Notes: a model not told the origin generated them from the letters alone. A DNA stretch of 64,000 nt from Pseudorhodoferax aquiterrae (GCF_014652235.1 NZ_BMYK01000016.1:62001-126000), one strand, 5' to 3'; shown: positions 25,853 through 34,240, counted from the first letter of the stretch. Translations and numbers: made by a program.

Positions 25853-26659
25853 TCAGAAATGGAAGTCTGCACGGAGCATCGGCGTCTTTGCGAACGACCC
25901 CGGAACCGACTTGAGGTTGCCAAACTTGTTCCGCCAGTACTGATACCCGAGCCCCACACGGAACGTCTTGGGGCCCGCGCTGATGTGCGGCGACACGTCG
26001 TACCAGAGCGTCGCATCCAAATTCGTCTCGGCGGAAGTTCCCCCGCCAAATTCGTTGCGGCCTTTGGCGGCGATCCAGTTCAGATAGCCCTCGAACGACA
26101 GACCGGTGCCGCCCACAGGAATGCCCCACGCCACGTTGAGCATGGGATGAACGTCGTAGGAATACCTCTCCGAAATCGCGCGAGGCCTGTTGCTCTCCCA
26201 CAAGGCGTAGACGCCCACGTTCACGAAGCCAGGCACGTCCATCATGAACGTTGGCCCAAGGACGAGCATCCGCTTGCGCGAGCCATAACCTGGGTCGTTC
26301 TTCGTGTTCGCATCGAAGCCCGCAGTCACGCCAACGCCACGGACTGGTCCGAATGCCATCGACCTCCCGGTCACCTTTCCCAGGTCCAGCGTGTGCCGGT
26401 ACACCAGGTAGATTTCCTGAGCGTTGCTGTCCTTGCTGTCCGACATCAAGAAGTCGACATTGAAGAAGTTCGTGCCGTACTTGTAGCCGCTCGAATGGGT
26501 GAGGTTGACGATCGTCTTTTCGATGTCGTTCGGGTTGTAGGGTTCGGCGAACTTCGTGCCGTACCGCACCCCCACCGACGTGTCGCTCCAATCGGCGGCA
26601 CTCGCGGCACCACCTCCAAACGCAAGCCCTGCCGTCAACGCAACCATGGCCTTCATCAT
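25853..26659 (-). CDS. Tsx-like outer-membrane channel protein
   Basis: The 268-residue precursor starts at ATG 26659 behind a GGAGGG site and has a signal ending AFGGGAASA-AD. The mature protein is rich in alternating aromatic strands (VGVRYGTKFAEPYNPNDIEKTIVN, YKYGTNFFNVDFLMS, GVGVTAGFDANTK, FVNVGVYALWESN) and ends in a C-terminal Phe (RADFHF), as outer-membrane beta-barrels do. The pattern matches the nucleoside-channel Tsx-like family; the true substrate is not shown. Two ATGAC-N6-GTCAT-type boxes lie upstream (26854-26869 and 27009-27024). Codon use and GC differ from the backbone. Confidence 0.85.
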   Translation of the reverse strand: MMKAMVALTAGLAFGGGAASAADWSDTSVGVRYGTKFAEPYNPNDIEKTIVNLTHSSGYKYGTNFFNVDFLMSDSKDSNAQEIYLVYRHTLDLGKVTGRSMAFGPVRGVGVTAGFDANTKNDPGYGSRKRMLVLGPTFMMDVPGFVNVGVYALWESNRPRAISERYSYDVHPMLNVAWGIPVGGTGLSFEGYLNWIAAKGRNEFGGGTSAETNLDATLWYDVSPHISAGPKTFRVGLGYQYWRNKFGNLKSVPGSFAKTPMLRADFHF

Positions 26660-26853
26660 GACTTCTGTCCCTCCTGGTTTGTTCGCTGTTATTGAAAGAC
26701 GCGCCGTCATGAGGGTTACGCCTATCCAGTCCGGTGTGCGCCAGCGAGCGTCCTTCCCCTAGCACCCGGGCGCGAGCGGCGACAGGGCCCATGGCCCTGC
26801 ACGACGCTGAGCGAATTCTCAGAACGCCAAGTGCGCATCTCTTCGTCAAAAAG

Positions 26854-26869
26854 GTGACATCTTTGTCAT
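26854..26869. promoter_or_regulatory. ATGAC-N6-GTCAT-like box
   Basis: GTGAC-ATCTTT-GTCAT, one mismatch from the dyad consensus. It lies 195 nt upstream of the outer-membrane channel start. Confidence 0.5.
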
Positions 26870-27008
26870 CCGCCCGTCATGTACAAAACCCGATCCCGGC
26901 GTGGCGTGCCATCTCGCGGCGATCGGCGCATCGATCACGGGGCGGTCAATTGGACAGAGGCCGGATGCGCAGCCGCTGTCAGAAGTCCGACCTGTCAGGC
27001 CGTCCAAG

Positions 27009-27024
27009 ATGACCCATTTGTCAT
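27009..27024. promoter_or_regulatory. ATGAC-N6-GTCAT operator-like box
   Basis: ATGAC-CCATTT-GTCAT is a perfect dyad with 6-nt spacing. It belongs to a set of similar boxes at 26854, 36193, 37636, 51524, 51559 and 56083. The E. coli CusR box is AAAATGACAA-NN-TTGTCATTTT, which shares the ATGAC-N6-GTCAT core. Confidence 0.6.
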
Positions 27025-27166
27025 CTGATTTGAGGCCGAATGCCAGATCCGGCCTGAACAATGGGCCACTCCTGCGGGGACATGACCAGACCATGCCAGT
27101 GCAACCACGGCAAGCGCGCGACGTTCCACGTCTCCGCCCCCCTCAATGCTCTACTGCAGGTGCTCG

Positions 27167-27760
27167 ATGCTGAACGCAAGCCGCACAAGCCACCTTTCGG
27201 CTTCCCGCCGGTCCGTCGACACAGGCAGGCGATTGCTGGTCGCCAGCGCAATTCCCATGCTTGTCGGCATCGCTGGCTGCGCGAGCACCCCTCGCCCGCC
27301 ACGTGACCAAAGCACGTTGTACTGCCATCGAAGCAAGCTGGAGCACTACATCAAGGGCCCCTGCATAGACAAACCCGTGCCGTCGCTAGACGCCGACGCC
27401 GATGCCAAGAGCTTCAAAGCCGACCCAGAGCATCTGACGGTCTTCGTCGTCCGACACAGCTGGGCAGATGGACAAGATCTCGTCGTCGTCCGAGCCGACC
27501 AACAGCCAGGCGTTCAGACCCTTCCAGACACCTTCGTGCGCATTCGATTCACACCCGGAAAGCACCTTCTTGCGCTGTCGTTCGAAGAGCAGCGCGACTT
27601 CATCCATGTGCAGGGGAACGCGGGCGACGTTCAGTTCGTACGCCTCAAAGGCGTCGGGTTGTCTTGGCGCGTTCGCTACCGGTGGACCCTGGAAGACGAC
27701 GCCGACCTTCGCCAACGCGCGTTGAAGTCCCGACTGGTCGCGGACTTGCACGTCCACTGA
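27167..27760 (+). CDS. Lipoprotein, DUF2846-like, paralogue of 33695
   Basis: A 197-residue lipoprotein. ATG 27167 has a purine-rich site just upstream; ATG 27146 is a possible longer start. The signal ends in a lipobox (LVGIAGC-AS). The mature part has LYCHRSKLEHYIKGPCIDKPVPS, then LTVFVVRHSWADG, VQTLPDTFVRIRFTPGKHLLAL, and VQFVRLKGVGLSWRVRYRW. The order of strands and the PGKHLLAL motif resemble DUF2846-type lipoproteins of unknown function. A second copy (33695) shares these motifs, including C-Y-x-R-S-K-L-E-x-Y-I-K-G-P-C. It precedes the orphan histidine kinase by 46 nt, so cotranscription is likely. Confidence 0.8.
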   Translation: MLNASRTSHLSASRRSVDTGRRLLVASAIPMLVGIAGCASTPRPPRDQSTLYCHRSKLEHYIKGPCIDKPVPSLDADADAKSFKADPEHLTVFVVRHSWADGQDLVVVRADQQPGVQTLPDTFVRIRFTPGKHLLALSFEEQRDFIHVQGNAGDVQFVRLKGVGLSWRVRYRWTLEDDADLRQRALKSRLVADLHVH

Positions 27761-27806
27761 TCCCCGCATCTGCGCCGCTCGGCGGTCGCGTTTCGCTTAC
27801 TGCTCC

Positions 27807-29183
27807 ATGGTTTCCAACTCCCGCGCATCTCTGCCATCGCTGCGACGACGACTCCTCGCGCAACTCTCGTTTGCCGTCACAGCCTGGATCATCGTCGTTG
27901 GATCCATCGCCTATCAAGCCACCCTGACCAGCGTGGAGGACTTGGTGGACTCGCACCTCGCCAACGTCGGTGCACTTCTGGCAGCGCTCAACCCACGGGA
28001 CATTGGCCAGGCAAGCGCCTCGTCGATGCGGCAAACCTCACTGACCCTGTCGGTCACGGACGCAGCGGGTAGGACCGTTCTTCACACAGGTTCAGCACCT
28101 CTTCCGCCTGCGGACGTAGGGAACGGCTTCGCAACCCTTTCGCTAGGTCCTGACGGTCGAGCATGGCGGGTCTTCACCCGCACGCGCTCGGAAGACGGCG
28201 CGAAGGTGTCGGTGCTCATGGATCAGGCAGATCGTGGCAATCCTGTCGACCAGCTCACCGAGCACATCGCCACGGTCGCCATGTGGCTGTTGCCCGTACT
28301 GCTGCTGTCGTTGGCATGGATCGTGAAACGCGGCCTGAATCCTGTTTCCAAGCTGGGCCACGAGATGCGTGCAACGTGCTTTGGCTCACAGACACCGTTC
28401 AAGGCGTCGCACGAAGAGCTTGTTCCGCTGACGCAGACGCTTGTGCGGCTGGCCGAGTCGCACGAGGCGGCACTTCGGCGTGAACGAGATCTGGTCGACG
28501 GGTTCGTGCACGAACTTCGAACGCCCCTCACTTCCCTTCAGCTGCACGCCAACCTGATGCGTCGTCCGATGACGCCGGCCCAGCAAGCCACTGTCGTTGA
28601 CCAGATCCAGATCGACGCGTGCAGAGCCGGGACTACGCTGGCCGATCTGCTCACGCTCGCAAGGAGCAAGTCCATCGACAGCATGAGCGGAGTGCGGAGC
28701 TTCGATCTTGCCGCCCTGCTCCGCAAACTGGTCGACGACCACCGCAAGGAAGCGCAGAGCAAACAGCAGACACTCGTCATCGCTGCGCCATCGATGTGCG
28801 TCACGAGCGGCCATCCAGGGCTCCTTGACCTGGCGGTTCGCAATCTCATCACCAACGCGATCGGCCACGCACCGAGCGGAGCGACCATTGAGGTGCGGCT
28901 CAAGGGCATACCGGCCGTCGTCGAGGTGCGCGACAACGGCGCGGCGCAGAGCGGGACCGTTGATTTCGGAACAAATCTTCTCGGCCTTGGATTCGGCCAT
29001 CGATTCATCCGAGAGGTCGCGCGATCTCACAACGGCGCCTTCCGTGCAACCGGCCCCGACAGCGACGGGTGGCGAACGTACGCGATCGAACTCGGGCGAA
29101 ATCTCACGGCGCAAGAGCAGCCATCCCGCTCCGTCGACGCCGTAGCCGAGCGCCGGCTCGCCCACGCGGCGTCCGAAGCTTGA
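27807..29183 (+). CDS. Orphan sensor histidine kinase, QseC/PmrB-like
   Basis: A 458-residue inner-membrane kinase. Its N-terminal helix (LLAQLSFAVTAWIIVVGSIAYQA) and a second helix near residue 150 (IATVAMWLLPVLLLSLAWIV) flank a sensor domain of about 120 residues. The phospho-acceptor is His235 in FVHELRTPL. The N box LAVRNLITNAIGHAP, G1 VEVRDNG and a G2-type LGLGFGHRFIREV follow. The family phosphorylates OmpR-type regulators. No response regulator lies next to it; the nearest same-class candidates are at 39333 and 53726. It follows the lipoprotein gene. Together with eptA it recalls PmrAB-type control, but that is inference. Confidence 0.9.
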   Translation: MVSNSRASLPSLRRRLLAQLSFAVTAWIIVVGSIAYQATLTSVEDLVDSHLANVGALLAALNPRDIGQASASSMRQTSLTLSVTDAAGRTVLHTGSAPLPPADVGNGFATLSLGPDGRAWRVFTRTRSEDGAKVSVLMDQADRGNPVDQLTEHIATVAMWLLPVLLLSLAWIVKRGLNPVSKLGHEMRATCFGSQTPFKASHEELVPLTQTLVRLAESHEAALRRERDLVDGFVHELRTPLTSLQLHANLMRRPMTPAQQATVVDQIQIDACRAGTTLADLLTLARSKSIDSMSGVRSFDLAALLRKLVDDHRKEAQSKQQTLVIAAPSMCVTSGHPGLLDLAVRNLITNAIGHAPSGATIEVRLKGIPAVVEVRDNGAAQSGTVDFGTNLLGLGFGHRFIREVARSHNGAFRATGPDSDGWRTYAIELGRNLTAQEQPSRSVDAVAERRLAHAASEA

Positions 29184-29330
29184 CCACGGAGATGCTGGCG
29201 AGGCTATTGTTCTGAATCTAAGACATGGGTTCGCGCCGAGTGGCAGGCGGCCCATAGAACGCCCCCCTTCCAACCGCCCGAAGCTGACGTAGCGGCCTGT
29301 CATGGTCGATATGTGCTGTCTGCACGCCTC

Positions 29331-29990
29331 TCACTGGCCATAGGCAAGCTCGACCTCGCGCTGCACGAGTTCCAGCAACTGCTCGTAGCCGAAGCGCTCC
29401 AGCGGCTTGCCGTTGACGAAAAAACCCGGCGTGCGCGTCACGTTCAGGCTGCGCGCATCGGCCATGTCCTGCGCGATGACGGCCTTCACCTGCGCTGTGT
29501 CGACGGCGGCCTTCGCCTTGGCGATGTCCAGGCCGCTTTGCGCCAGGTAACCCCACAGCAGCTGGGGCCGCGGATTGGCGTGCGAGGCCCAGCTGTCCTG
29601 GGTCGCCAGGACGACCTCGACCACGGGCACGAACAGCTGCTGGTCGTGCGCGGCCACCAGAATCTTGGCGGCCAGGTCGGCGCCATAGTGGAAGGGCACG
29701 AAGCGCACCACGAGCTGCACCCGGCCCTGGCTGTCGTCGACCAGTTTCTTGACGGCCGGATAGAACGCACGGCACGTCTCACAGGCGGGGTCGAAGAACT
29801 CCGTCAGCCGCACCTTGGCCGCTGGGTCGCCGTAGGTCGGCGAATGGGCACGAGCGAACACCCCTTCGTTGCTGCGAGCCAGTTCTTGCTGTGCAGCGGC
29901 CTGGCTTCGTTGGTAGAGAAAGCTGCCCAGGGCGAAGGCAGCCAGGGCGAGCGAGGCGATGAGCGCCAGCGCGATTCGTTTGCGGGTCAT
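29331..29990 (-). CDS. DsbA-like thiol oxidoreductase (CETC active site)
   Basis: The 219-residue protein is anchored by an N-terminal helix (IALALIASLALAAFALGSFLY). It has a thioredoxin-like fold with the active-site motif CETC in RLTEFFDPACETCRAFYP. The later DARSLNVTRTPGFFVNGK contains the cis-Pro TP loop. It fits the BdbD/DsbA-like thiol oxidase class that forms disulfides in the envelope. Its start overlaps the DsbB-like stop by four bases (ATGA), so the pair is coupled. Codon use is GC-rich, unlike the neighbouring kinase gene. Confidence 0.9.
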   Translation of the reverse strand: MTRKRIALALIASLALAAFALGSFLYQRSQAAAQQELARSNEGVFARAHSPTYGDPAAKVRLTEFFDPACETCRAFYPAVKKLVDDSQGRVQLVVRFVPFHYGADLAAKILVAAHDQQLFVPVVEVVLATQDSWASHANPRPQLLWGYLAQSGLDIAKAKAAVDTAQVKAVIAQDMADARSLNVTRTPGFFVNGKPLERFGYEQLLELVQREVELAYGQ

Positions 29991-30448
29991 GGTCGGGATG
30001 GACGTTGTGCTGCCACCAGGAACAGCAGGATGAGGGAAAAGGCGGCGAGCGAGAGCAGCGGGATCGTGACGAACCCGGCCAGCTCCAGCTTCACCTCGGT
30101 GCACGAGGGACCCTGGCCGCAAGGCTGCAAGGCCTCGGGAACGAAGCCCCTGTAGACCAGCCAGTGGTAGCCGGCCAGCAACCAACCGGCTGCGGCCAGC
30201 GGCAGCGCGTAACGGATGCAGCTCCGGTCCTGCGCGAAGGCACCGATGCCCAGGATCAACACCAGCGGGAACATGGCGATGCGCTGGTACCAGCACAGCA
30301 CGCAGGGCTGAAGTTGCATCACCTCGCTGAAGAACAGCGCACCGAGGGTAGCGACGAGCGCAACGGTCCAGGACAGCGCGATGGCGATCCAGGCGGAGCG
30401 CGTCAGGGACGCAGCAATCGTGGTGCTGCCGACAGAGGCAATCTTCAT
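29987..30448 (-). CDS. DsbB/BdbC-family disulfide bond protein
   Basis: The 153-residue four-helix membrane protein has the quinone-reactive CVLC motif (LQPCVLCWYQRIAMFP) and a second cysteine pair in LQPCGQGPSCTEVKLE. This layout is the BdbC/DsbB type that re-oxidises the DsbA-like partner. It is fused translationally to dsbA by an ATGA overlap. The CzcI-like gene sits 135 nt upstream on the same strand, suggesting a small metal/thiol operon. Confidence 0.92.
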   Translation of the reverse strand: MKIASVGSTTIAASLTRSAWIAIALSWTVALVATLGALFFSEVMQLQPCVLCWYQRIAMFPLVLILGIGAFAQDRSCIRYALPLAAAGWLLAGYHWLVYRGFVPEALQPCGQGPSCTEVKLELAGFVTIPLLSLAAFSLILLFLVAAQRPSRP

Positions 30449-30583
30449 GGTGTGCGCGGTTGCGCAGCCTCACCGCGAGCGAATGGGCTGCCTGCGTGAA
30501 TTGCAAAGCCGTCGGTGTGCACGGTGAGCACACGTGGACGGAGGACAGGCCTGCCGATGCCAGGCCGAGGGGCGGCGGGTCGG

Positions 30584-30934
30584 CTAGGTGCGGGCCACCA
30601 AGGGCGGGCGCAACAGAGCATCCAGCGGGGGTTCGGGCAGGAACGGTCCTGCAAGGGCAAACGGTGGGACATCCTGCCAGAAGCCCAAGGACATGTTCCG
30701 CCCGACCAAGGCTGTGCCGACGCCTGAGCAGGCTCTGCAGTCGCCTTGGTCTGCGCCTTCGGCAACGGTTGCCGCCGAGCTGTCGCACCCCAAATCGAAG
30801 GCGACACGCACAGCGTCGTCCTGACCTTGGGAACTGGAGCGAAAGCTGGCGTTCTCGCGCTCGCACATGCTTGCGGTCCAAGCCCCCTGGAGGGACAACA
30901 GGCAAAGCATGAAGAGGACGAAGAAGCGACGCAC
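30584..30934 (-). CDS. CzcI-like small metal-resistance protein
   Basis: A 116-residue exported protein. The signal reads MRRFFVLFMLCLLSLQGAWTA and the mature part begins SMCERENASFR; a paired C-x2-C (GDCRACSGVG) lies mid-protein. The C-terminus is PPLDALLRPPLVART. The layout resembles CzcI-type proteins, which often precede czcCBA, but the usual His-rich stretch is weak here. GTG 30934 is used as start. It is upstream of dsbB/dsbA, so disulfides in this protein could depend on them. A second, more typical copy lies at 51043. Confidence 0.6.
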   Translation of the reverse strand: MRRFFVLFMLCLLSLQGAWTASMCERENASFRSSSQGQDDAVRVAFDLGCDSSAATVAEGADQGDCRACSGVGTALVGRNMSLGFWQDVPPFALAGPFLPEPPLDALLRPPLVART

Positions 30935-31408
30935 GCGTCGAGTCTACCGACAACCCGCTATCGGAGGCGCGCCTCAGCGACAAGCGCCTGAGCCTGCACC
31001 CGTCTACCGAGATCAATCAACTCGATTCGAACGCATCTCTCCACGCTACCGACCGCAACAGTGGTAAAGACATTGACGTCGGCGCATGACAGTTTTCAAA
31101 CAGCATTGACCGAATGAGGAAAGGTTGGCGTCACCGATTTCACGGTTCTGACAGGGAGCGTTGGCGTGAAGTTGCACCGCCGGCGGAGTTGGCTTGGTTG
31201 CGCATGCGCAAGCATCGTGCAACGGTGACAAGCCGGTCTTGAAACCGACACGCGTTCCATGACGCCGCGGGAGGGGCAGCCCACCTCGGGATAGCGCTTG
31301 CGCCTACAACTCTGGAAACTGGCAGCGATATGGTCGTGGTGGGTCACAAAGCCCAACCCATCACCGGCTCCAAAAGCCTCTCGACAAACCTCTCAACCGG
31401 AGATGCCC
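30935..31408. other. Non-coding gap between CzcI-like and Csp genes
   Basis: The gap of about 470 nt holds no convincing gene. It contains a perfect 14-bp palindrome TTGCGCATGCGCAA (31198-31211) and a GGTCTTGAAACC dyad near 31,240, either of which could be an operator for the Csp gene. No T-run hairpin is obvious. GC is lower than the backbone. Confidence 0.5.
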
Positions 31409-31753
31409 ATGCATCAGAACCAAAGCCACGCCGACACCATCAAGGACTGCCTCGAGTGCCATCGACTCTGCACCGAAGCGATCGCACATGTGCTGCACGG
31501 CAAGTCCTCCCATTCGGAAAGCAAGCACCTCGTCGCCCTGCTCGACTGCTCGCAGCTCTGCCTTCTTTGCGCAGACTTCATGACGCGCAACTCGCCGCAC
31601 CACGCTCACATTTGCGCCGAGTGCGCCGAAGTTTGCAATGCTTGCGCCGACCTGTGCGAGCAGCACGCGGACCCGGACGGGGTCATGAAGCAGTGTGCGG
31701 AAGCATGCCGCAAATGCGCCGCCTCGTGCGGGCACGTTCACAAGGGCGCCTGA
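31409..31753 (+). CDS. Four-helix-bundle copper-storage protein (Csp/DUF326)
   Basis: The 114-residue soluble protein starts at ATG 31409, six bases after GGAG; ATG 31403 lies just before it. It has the Csp pattern: many cysteines spaced along helices (DCLECHRLC, LLDCSQLCLLCADFM, ICAECAEVCNACADLCEQH, CAEACRKCAASC) that line the core of a four-helix bundle and bind many Cu(I) ions. No signal peptide is present, so it is of the cytosolic Csp3-like kind. It fits the copper/zinc theme of the region, with the CzcI-like gene divergent and a Sco protein at 56148. Confidence 0.9.
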   Translation: MHQNQSHADTIKDCLECHRLCTEAIAHVLHGKSSHSESKHLVALLDCSQLCLLCADFMTRNSPHHAHICAECAEVCNACADLCEQHADPDGVMKQCAEACRKCAASCGHVHKGA

Positions 31754-31965
31754 TTCGTAGGCATGTGTCCTCGACGCCTGTCATCCCCTCCTAGGGAAAG
31801 GCGCCGAGGATGTCTTGCACAGACGGCGCGACCAAGCCGCTTGAGCGCTGTAAACGCTCGGGCAGCACCTGGTAGCCGCGGCCGTCGGCGAACCAACCTT
31901 CCCATGGTCGCGCGACGTCAGACCTAGGTCCGCCGACCAGGGCGCAACACGGACGGGGCATCGGT
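31754..31965. other. Gap between Csp and glycosyltransferase genes
   Basis: The 212-nt gap has a weak leftward frame (from about 31,791) whose C-terminal part, WFADGRGYQVLPERLQRSSG, looks protein-like and GC-rich. It may be a remnant of a displaced gene; no start or domain supports an intact gene. Confidence 0.3.
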
Positions 31966-32994
31966 TCAGAGCTTCGCTTCGGGGGTCTCGGGCTCTTCGC
32001 GCAGGTGGTACTGCCTGCCGCCACCGCTCTCGTAGTAGATGCGCATCATGACCTCGCCGATCAGCCCGGCGACGACCAGCTGCAGACCCACCAGCACCAG
32101 CATCACGCCGGCCAGCAGCAGCGGGCGGCCGCCGATGGCCTCGCCGGCCAGCTTCTGCGCGAACAGCCAGGCCAGGATCAGCGCGCCCGGCGTGGCCAGC
32201 CACAGGCCCAGGCCGCCGAAGGCGTGCAGCGGGCGCTGGCGGTAGCGCAGGAAGAACAGCACCAGCACCAGGTCGAGCACGACACGGAAGGTGCGGTCGA
32301 TGCCGTACTTGGACTGGCCCTTGGCGCGCGCATGGTGGCGCACGGGCACCTCGGCGATGCGCGCGCCGGCGTCGTGCGCCAGCAGCGGCAGGAAGCGGTG
32401 CAGCTCGCCGTAGAGCCGGATGCGGTCGACGATGGGGCGCCGGTAGGCCTTCAGCGCGCAGCCGTAGTCGTGCAGTTGCAGGCCAGTGGTGCGCGAGATC
32501 AGCCGGTTGGCCAGCATCGAGGGCAGCTTGCGCGACAAGGCCTTGTCCTGGCGGTTCTGGCGCCAGCCCGACAGGGAGTCGAGCTCGGGCTCGGCGTCCA
32601 GCCGGTCCAGCAGCCCGGGGATGTCCAGCGGGTCGTTCTGCAGGTCGGCGTCCAGCGTCACCACGTAGCTGCCGCGCACGCGGTCGAAGCCGGCCTGCAG
32701 CGCGCAGGACTGGCCGTAGTTGCGTGCCAGGCAGACCGGGCGCAGCCAGGGCCGCTCGCGGGCCAGCTGGCGCAGCAGCGCGGGCGTGCCGTCGCGCGAG
32801 CCGTCGTCCACGGCGAGCAGCTCGAAGCTGCGGCCGCTGGCCTGCATGGCCTCGCCCACGCGTGCGACCAGGTCGGACACGCTCTCGGCCTCGTCGAACA
32901 TCGGCACGACGATGGACACCTCGGGACAGGACGGGATGACGCCATCCCCGGAAGGAACCACCTCCACCGCTTCCATCAGTCGCAAAGATCGCAT
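31966..32994 (-). CDS. GT2 glycosyltransferase with C-terminal membrane helices
   Basis: The protein (342 residues from ATG 32994, 345 from GTG 33003) has a DPM1/ArnC-type GT2 domain. VSIVVPMFDEAESV lies near the N-terminus, then AVDDGSRDGTPALL, ARNYGQSCALQAGFD and the DxD-type LDADLQNDPLDIP; LHDYGCALKAYRR comes later. Two helices near the C-terminus (LVLFFLRYR and LLLAGVMLVLVGLQLVVAGLIGEV) anchor it. Such enzymes charge polyprenyl phosphate with a sugar for envelope modification. A second enzyme of the same class is at 44035, where it pairs with an ArnT-like gene; this copy stands alone. GC is backbone-like. Confidence 0.88.
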   Translation of the reverse strand: MRSLRLMEAVEVVPSGDGVIPSCPEVSIVVPMFDEAESVSDLVARVGEAMQASGRSFELLAVDDGSRDGTPALLRQLARERPWLRPVCLARNYGQSCALQAGFDRVRGSYVVTLDADLQNDPLDIPGLLDRLDAEPELDSLSGWRQNRQDKALSRKLPSMLANRLISRTTGLQLHDYGCALKAYRRPIVDRIRLYGELHRFLPLLAHDAGARIAEVPVRHHARAKGQSKYGIDRTFRVVLDLVLVLFFLRYRQRPLHAFGGLGLWLATPGALILAWLFAQKLAGEAIGGRPLLLAGVMLVLVGLQLVVAGLIGEVMMRIYYESGGGRQYHLREEPETPEAKL

Positions 32995-33045
32995 GGACAC
33001 CACGACGTGGTCACGTTCGAAAAGCCAACTTTGTGAGGCAACACG

Positions 33046-33543
33046 TCATCCTTTCCGTGCTAGGTAGTCGCCGTACGTGAACGCCGATGTGGGAGGCAGA
33101 ATCTGCCCGTTTGGCGACGCAGCGTCCCGCTCTGCTTCGTCGATGGGGTTGGCCAACATCAACGACCACAGAGAGATTCCGTTCAGGAATCGCAACACCT
33201 CGGTGGACAAACCGTTCCACAAGTCTGGGGCATCGCGCGAATCCCGTTCTTGGTCCTTTGCAGCACACCGTGCGTCGTGCGCGGCTTGCTCTTCGACCGC
33301 CAGGATGATCTGCGCGATCGTGATGTCCTTCGGGCTACGCCCCAGCGTGTATCCGCCACCGGGCCCACGTATGCCATCCACGATGCCTTGGCGTCTCAGT
33401 CGCGAGAACATTTGTTCAAGGTACGACACGGAGATGAGCTGCCGCTTGCTGATGGACGACAACGGAACCGCATGCCGGTGCTGGCGAAGCGCCATGTCGA
33501 GCACCGCGTTCACGGCAAGACGTCCCTTGGTTGTCATCCTCAT
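33046..33543 (-). CDS. Rrf2/IscR-like regulator with incomplete Cys set
   Basis: The 165-residue protein has a typical Rrf2 winged HTH: MTTKGRLAVNAVLDMAL, SSISKRQLISVSYLEQMF and RRQGIVDGIRGPGGGYTLGR. IscR relatives hold a [2Fe-2S] cluster with three cysteines (about 92, 98, 104). Here only Cys93 is left in the ARCAAKDQERDSRDAPDLW segment, so classical cluster binding seems lost. A 50-residue extension follows (NGISLWSLMLANPIDEAE, then a tail with GDYLARKG). It is divergent from the glycosyltransferase gene by a small gap. A ligand or redox role by another mechanism is possible. Typical IscR proteins sit in isc operons; this one is isolated. Confidence 0.88.
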   Translation of the reverse strand: MRMTTKGRLAVNAVLDMALRQHRHAVPLSSISKRQLISVSYLEQMFSRLRRQGIVDGIRGPGGGYTLGRSPKDITIAQIILAVEEQAAHDARCAAKDQERDSRDAPDLWNGLSTEVLRFLNGISLWSLMLANPIDEAERDAASPNGQILPPTSAFTYGDYLARKG

Positions 33544-33694
33544 TGCAGTGCCTCACAACGGCTGGCGTTCCGCGGTTCCCATTGGCCTTCCTCTTTCCGA
33601 CTGCATCGCATGATCTTCCGATGCCACGACGCTGCGACCACCCCTGGACAGACGATCCATCAGCTCCTCGCCCACGCTGACGGTCGAAGATCCG

Positions 33695-34240
33695 TCAACC
33701 AAGCACAACATCCGCTACAAGCCTTGTCTTTGCCGCCCGCCGTCGAAGGCTTTCTGCACCTTCGTCGGTCCACCGGTACCGCCCCCGCCAAGACAGTCCA
33801 AAGCTCAGCAGACGAACAAAGCGCACTTGGCCGGCCTCGCCTCGCACGCCAATCTCATCTGTTTGATCCCTGAACTCCAAAGCAAGCACGTGCGCACCTG
33901 GCCGTAGCCGAAGACGCACCAACGTGTCGGGAAGCGTTTCGACCGCCGGATGCGAGGCAGCACGAACACGGACCACCACGGCCCCGTCCGCCCATCCCTG
34001 CCGCACCACGAAGACCGTCAGAAACCCCGGATCGGCCTCGAACCTCTTGGCGGCGCTGTCCATCGCCTGAGACGGTACGGGGCCGGCCAAACAAGGCCCT
34101 TTGATGTACGGCTCCAGCTTGCTTCGGTAGCAGAACGGATCGTCTTCCTCCGACGCATCCTTCGACGTCGCGCAGCCAGATAGAGTGGTGACTGCAGGGA
34201 GTAAGGCTGCCACCACGGTTCGACGCCCGATCTTGACCAT
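33695..34240 (-). CDS. Lipoprotein, paralogue of 27167
   Basis: The 181-residue lipoprotein begins MVKIGRRTVVAALLPAV with a lipobox at TTLSGC-AT. A GGAG site lies upstream of the ATG at 34240. It matches the lipoprotein at 27167 along its length, with shared motifs CYRSKLEPYIKGPC, LTVFVVRQGWADG, ETLPDTLVRLRLRPGAHVLAL, RFVRLLSFGLSWRGRYRW and KTRLVADV. Identity by eye is roughly half. It lies downstream of the EptA gene on the same strand with a 51-nt gap, so it is probably cotranscribed with it. Function is unknown; DUF2846-like. Confidence 0.8.
   Translation of the reverse strand: MVKIGRRTVVAALLPAVTTLSGCATSKDASEEDDPFCYRSKLEPYIKGPCLAGPVPSQAMDSAAKRFEADPGFLTVFVVRQGWADGAVVVRVRAASHPAVETLPDTLVRLRLRPGAHVLALEFRDQTDEIGVRGEAGQVRFVRLLSFGLSWRGRYRWTDEGAESLRRRAAKTRLVADVVLG

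Larger units (their letters stand above)
26660..27166. promoter_or_regulatory. Divergent intergenic region with two CusR/CopR-like boxes
   Basis: The 507-nt gap separates the leftward outer-membrane channel and the rightward lipoprotein. It contains GTGAC-ATCTTT-GTCAT (26854-26869) and the perfect dyad ATGAC-CCATTT-GTCAT (27009-27024), 155 bases apart. A CTGTCAG direct repeat lies between them, near 26,976 and 26,991. No convincing additional gene is present; short frames here lack coding character. The two boxes are placed to control either or both neighbouring genes. Confidence 0.65.

Noticed and set aside
31791-32024. Small leftward gene after csp
   Set aside because: Only the last half looks protein-like and no start is convincing; noted as a possible remnant only.
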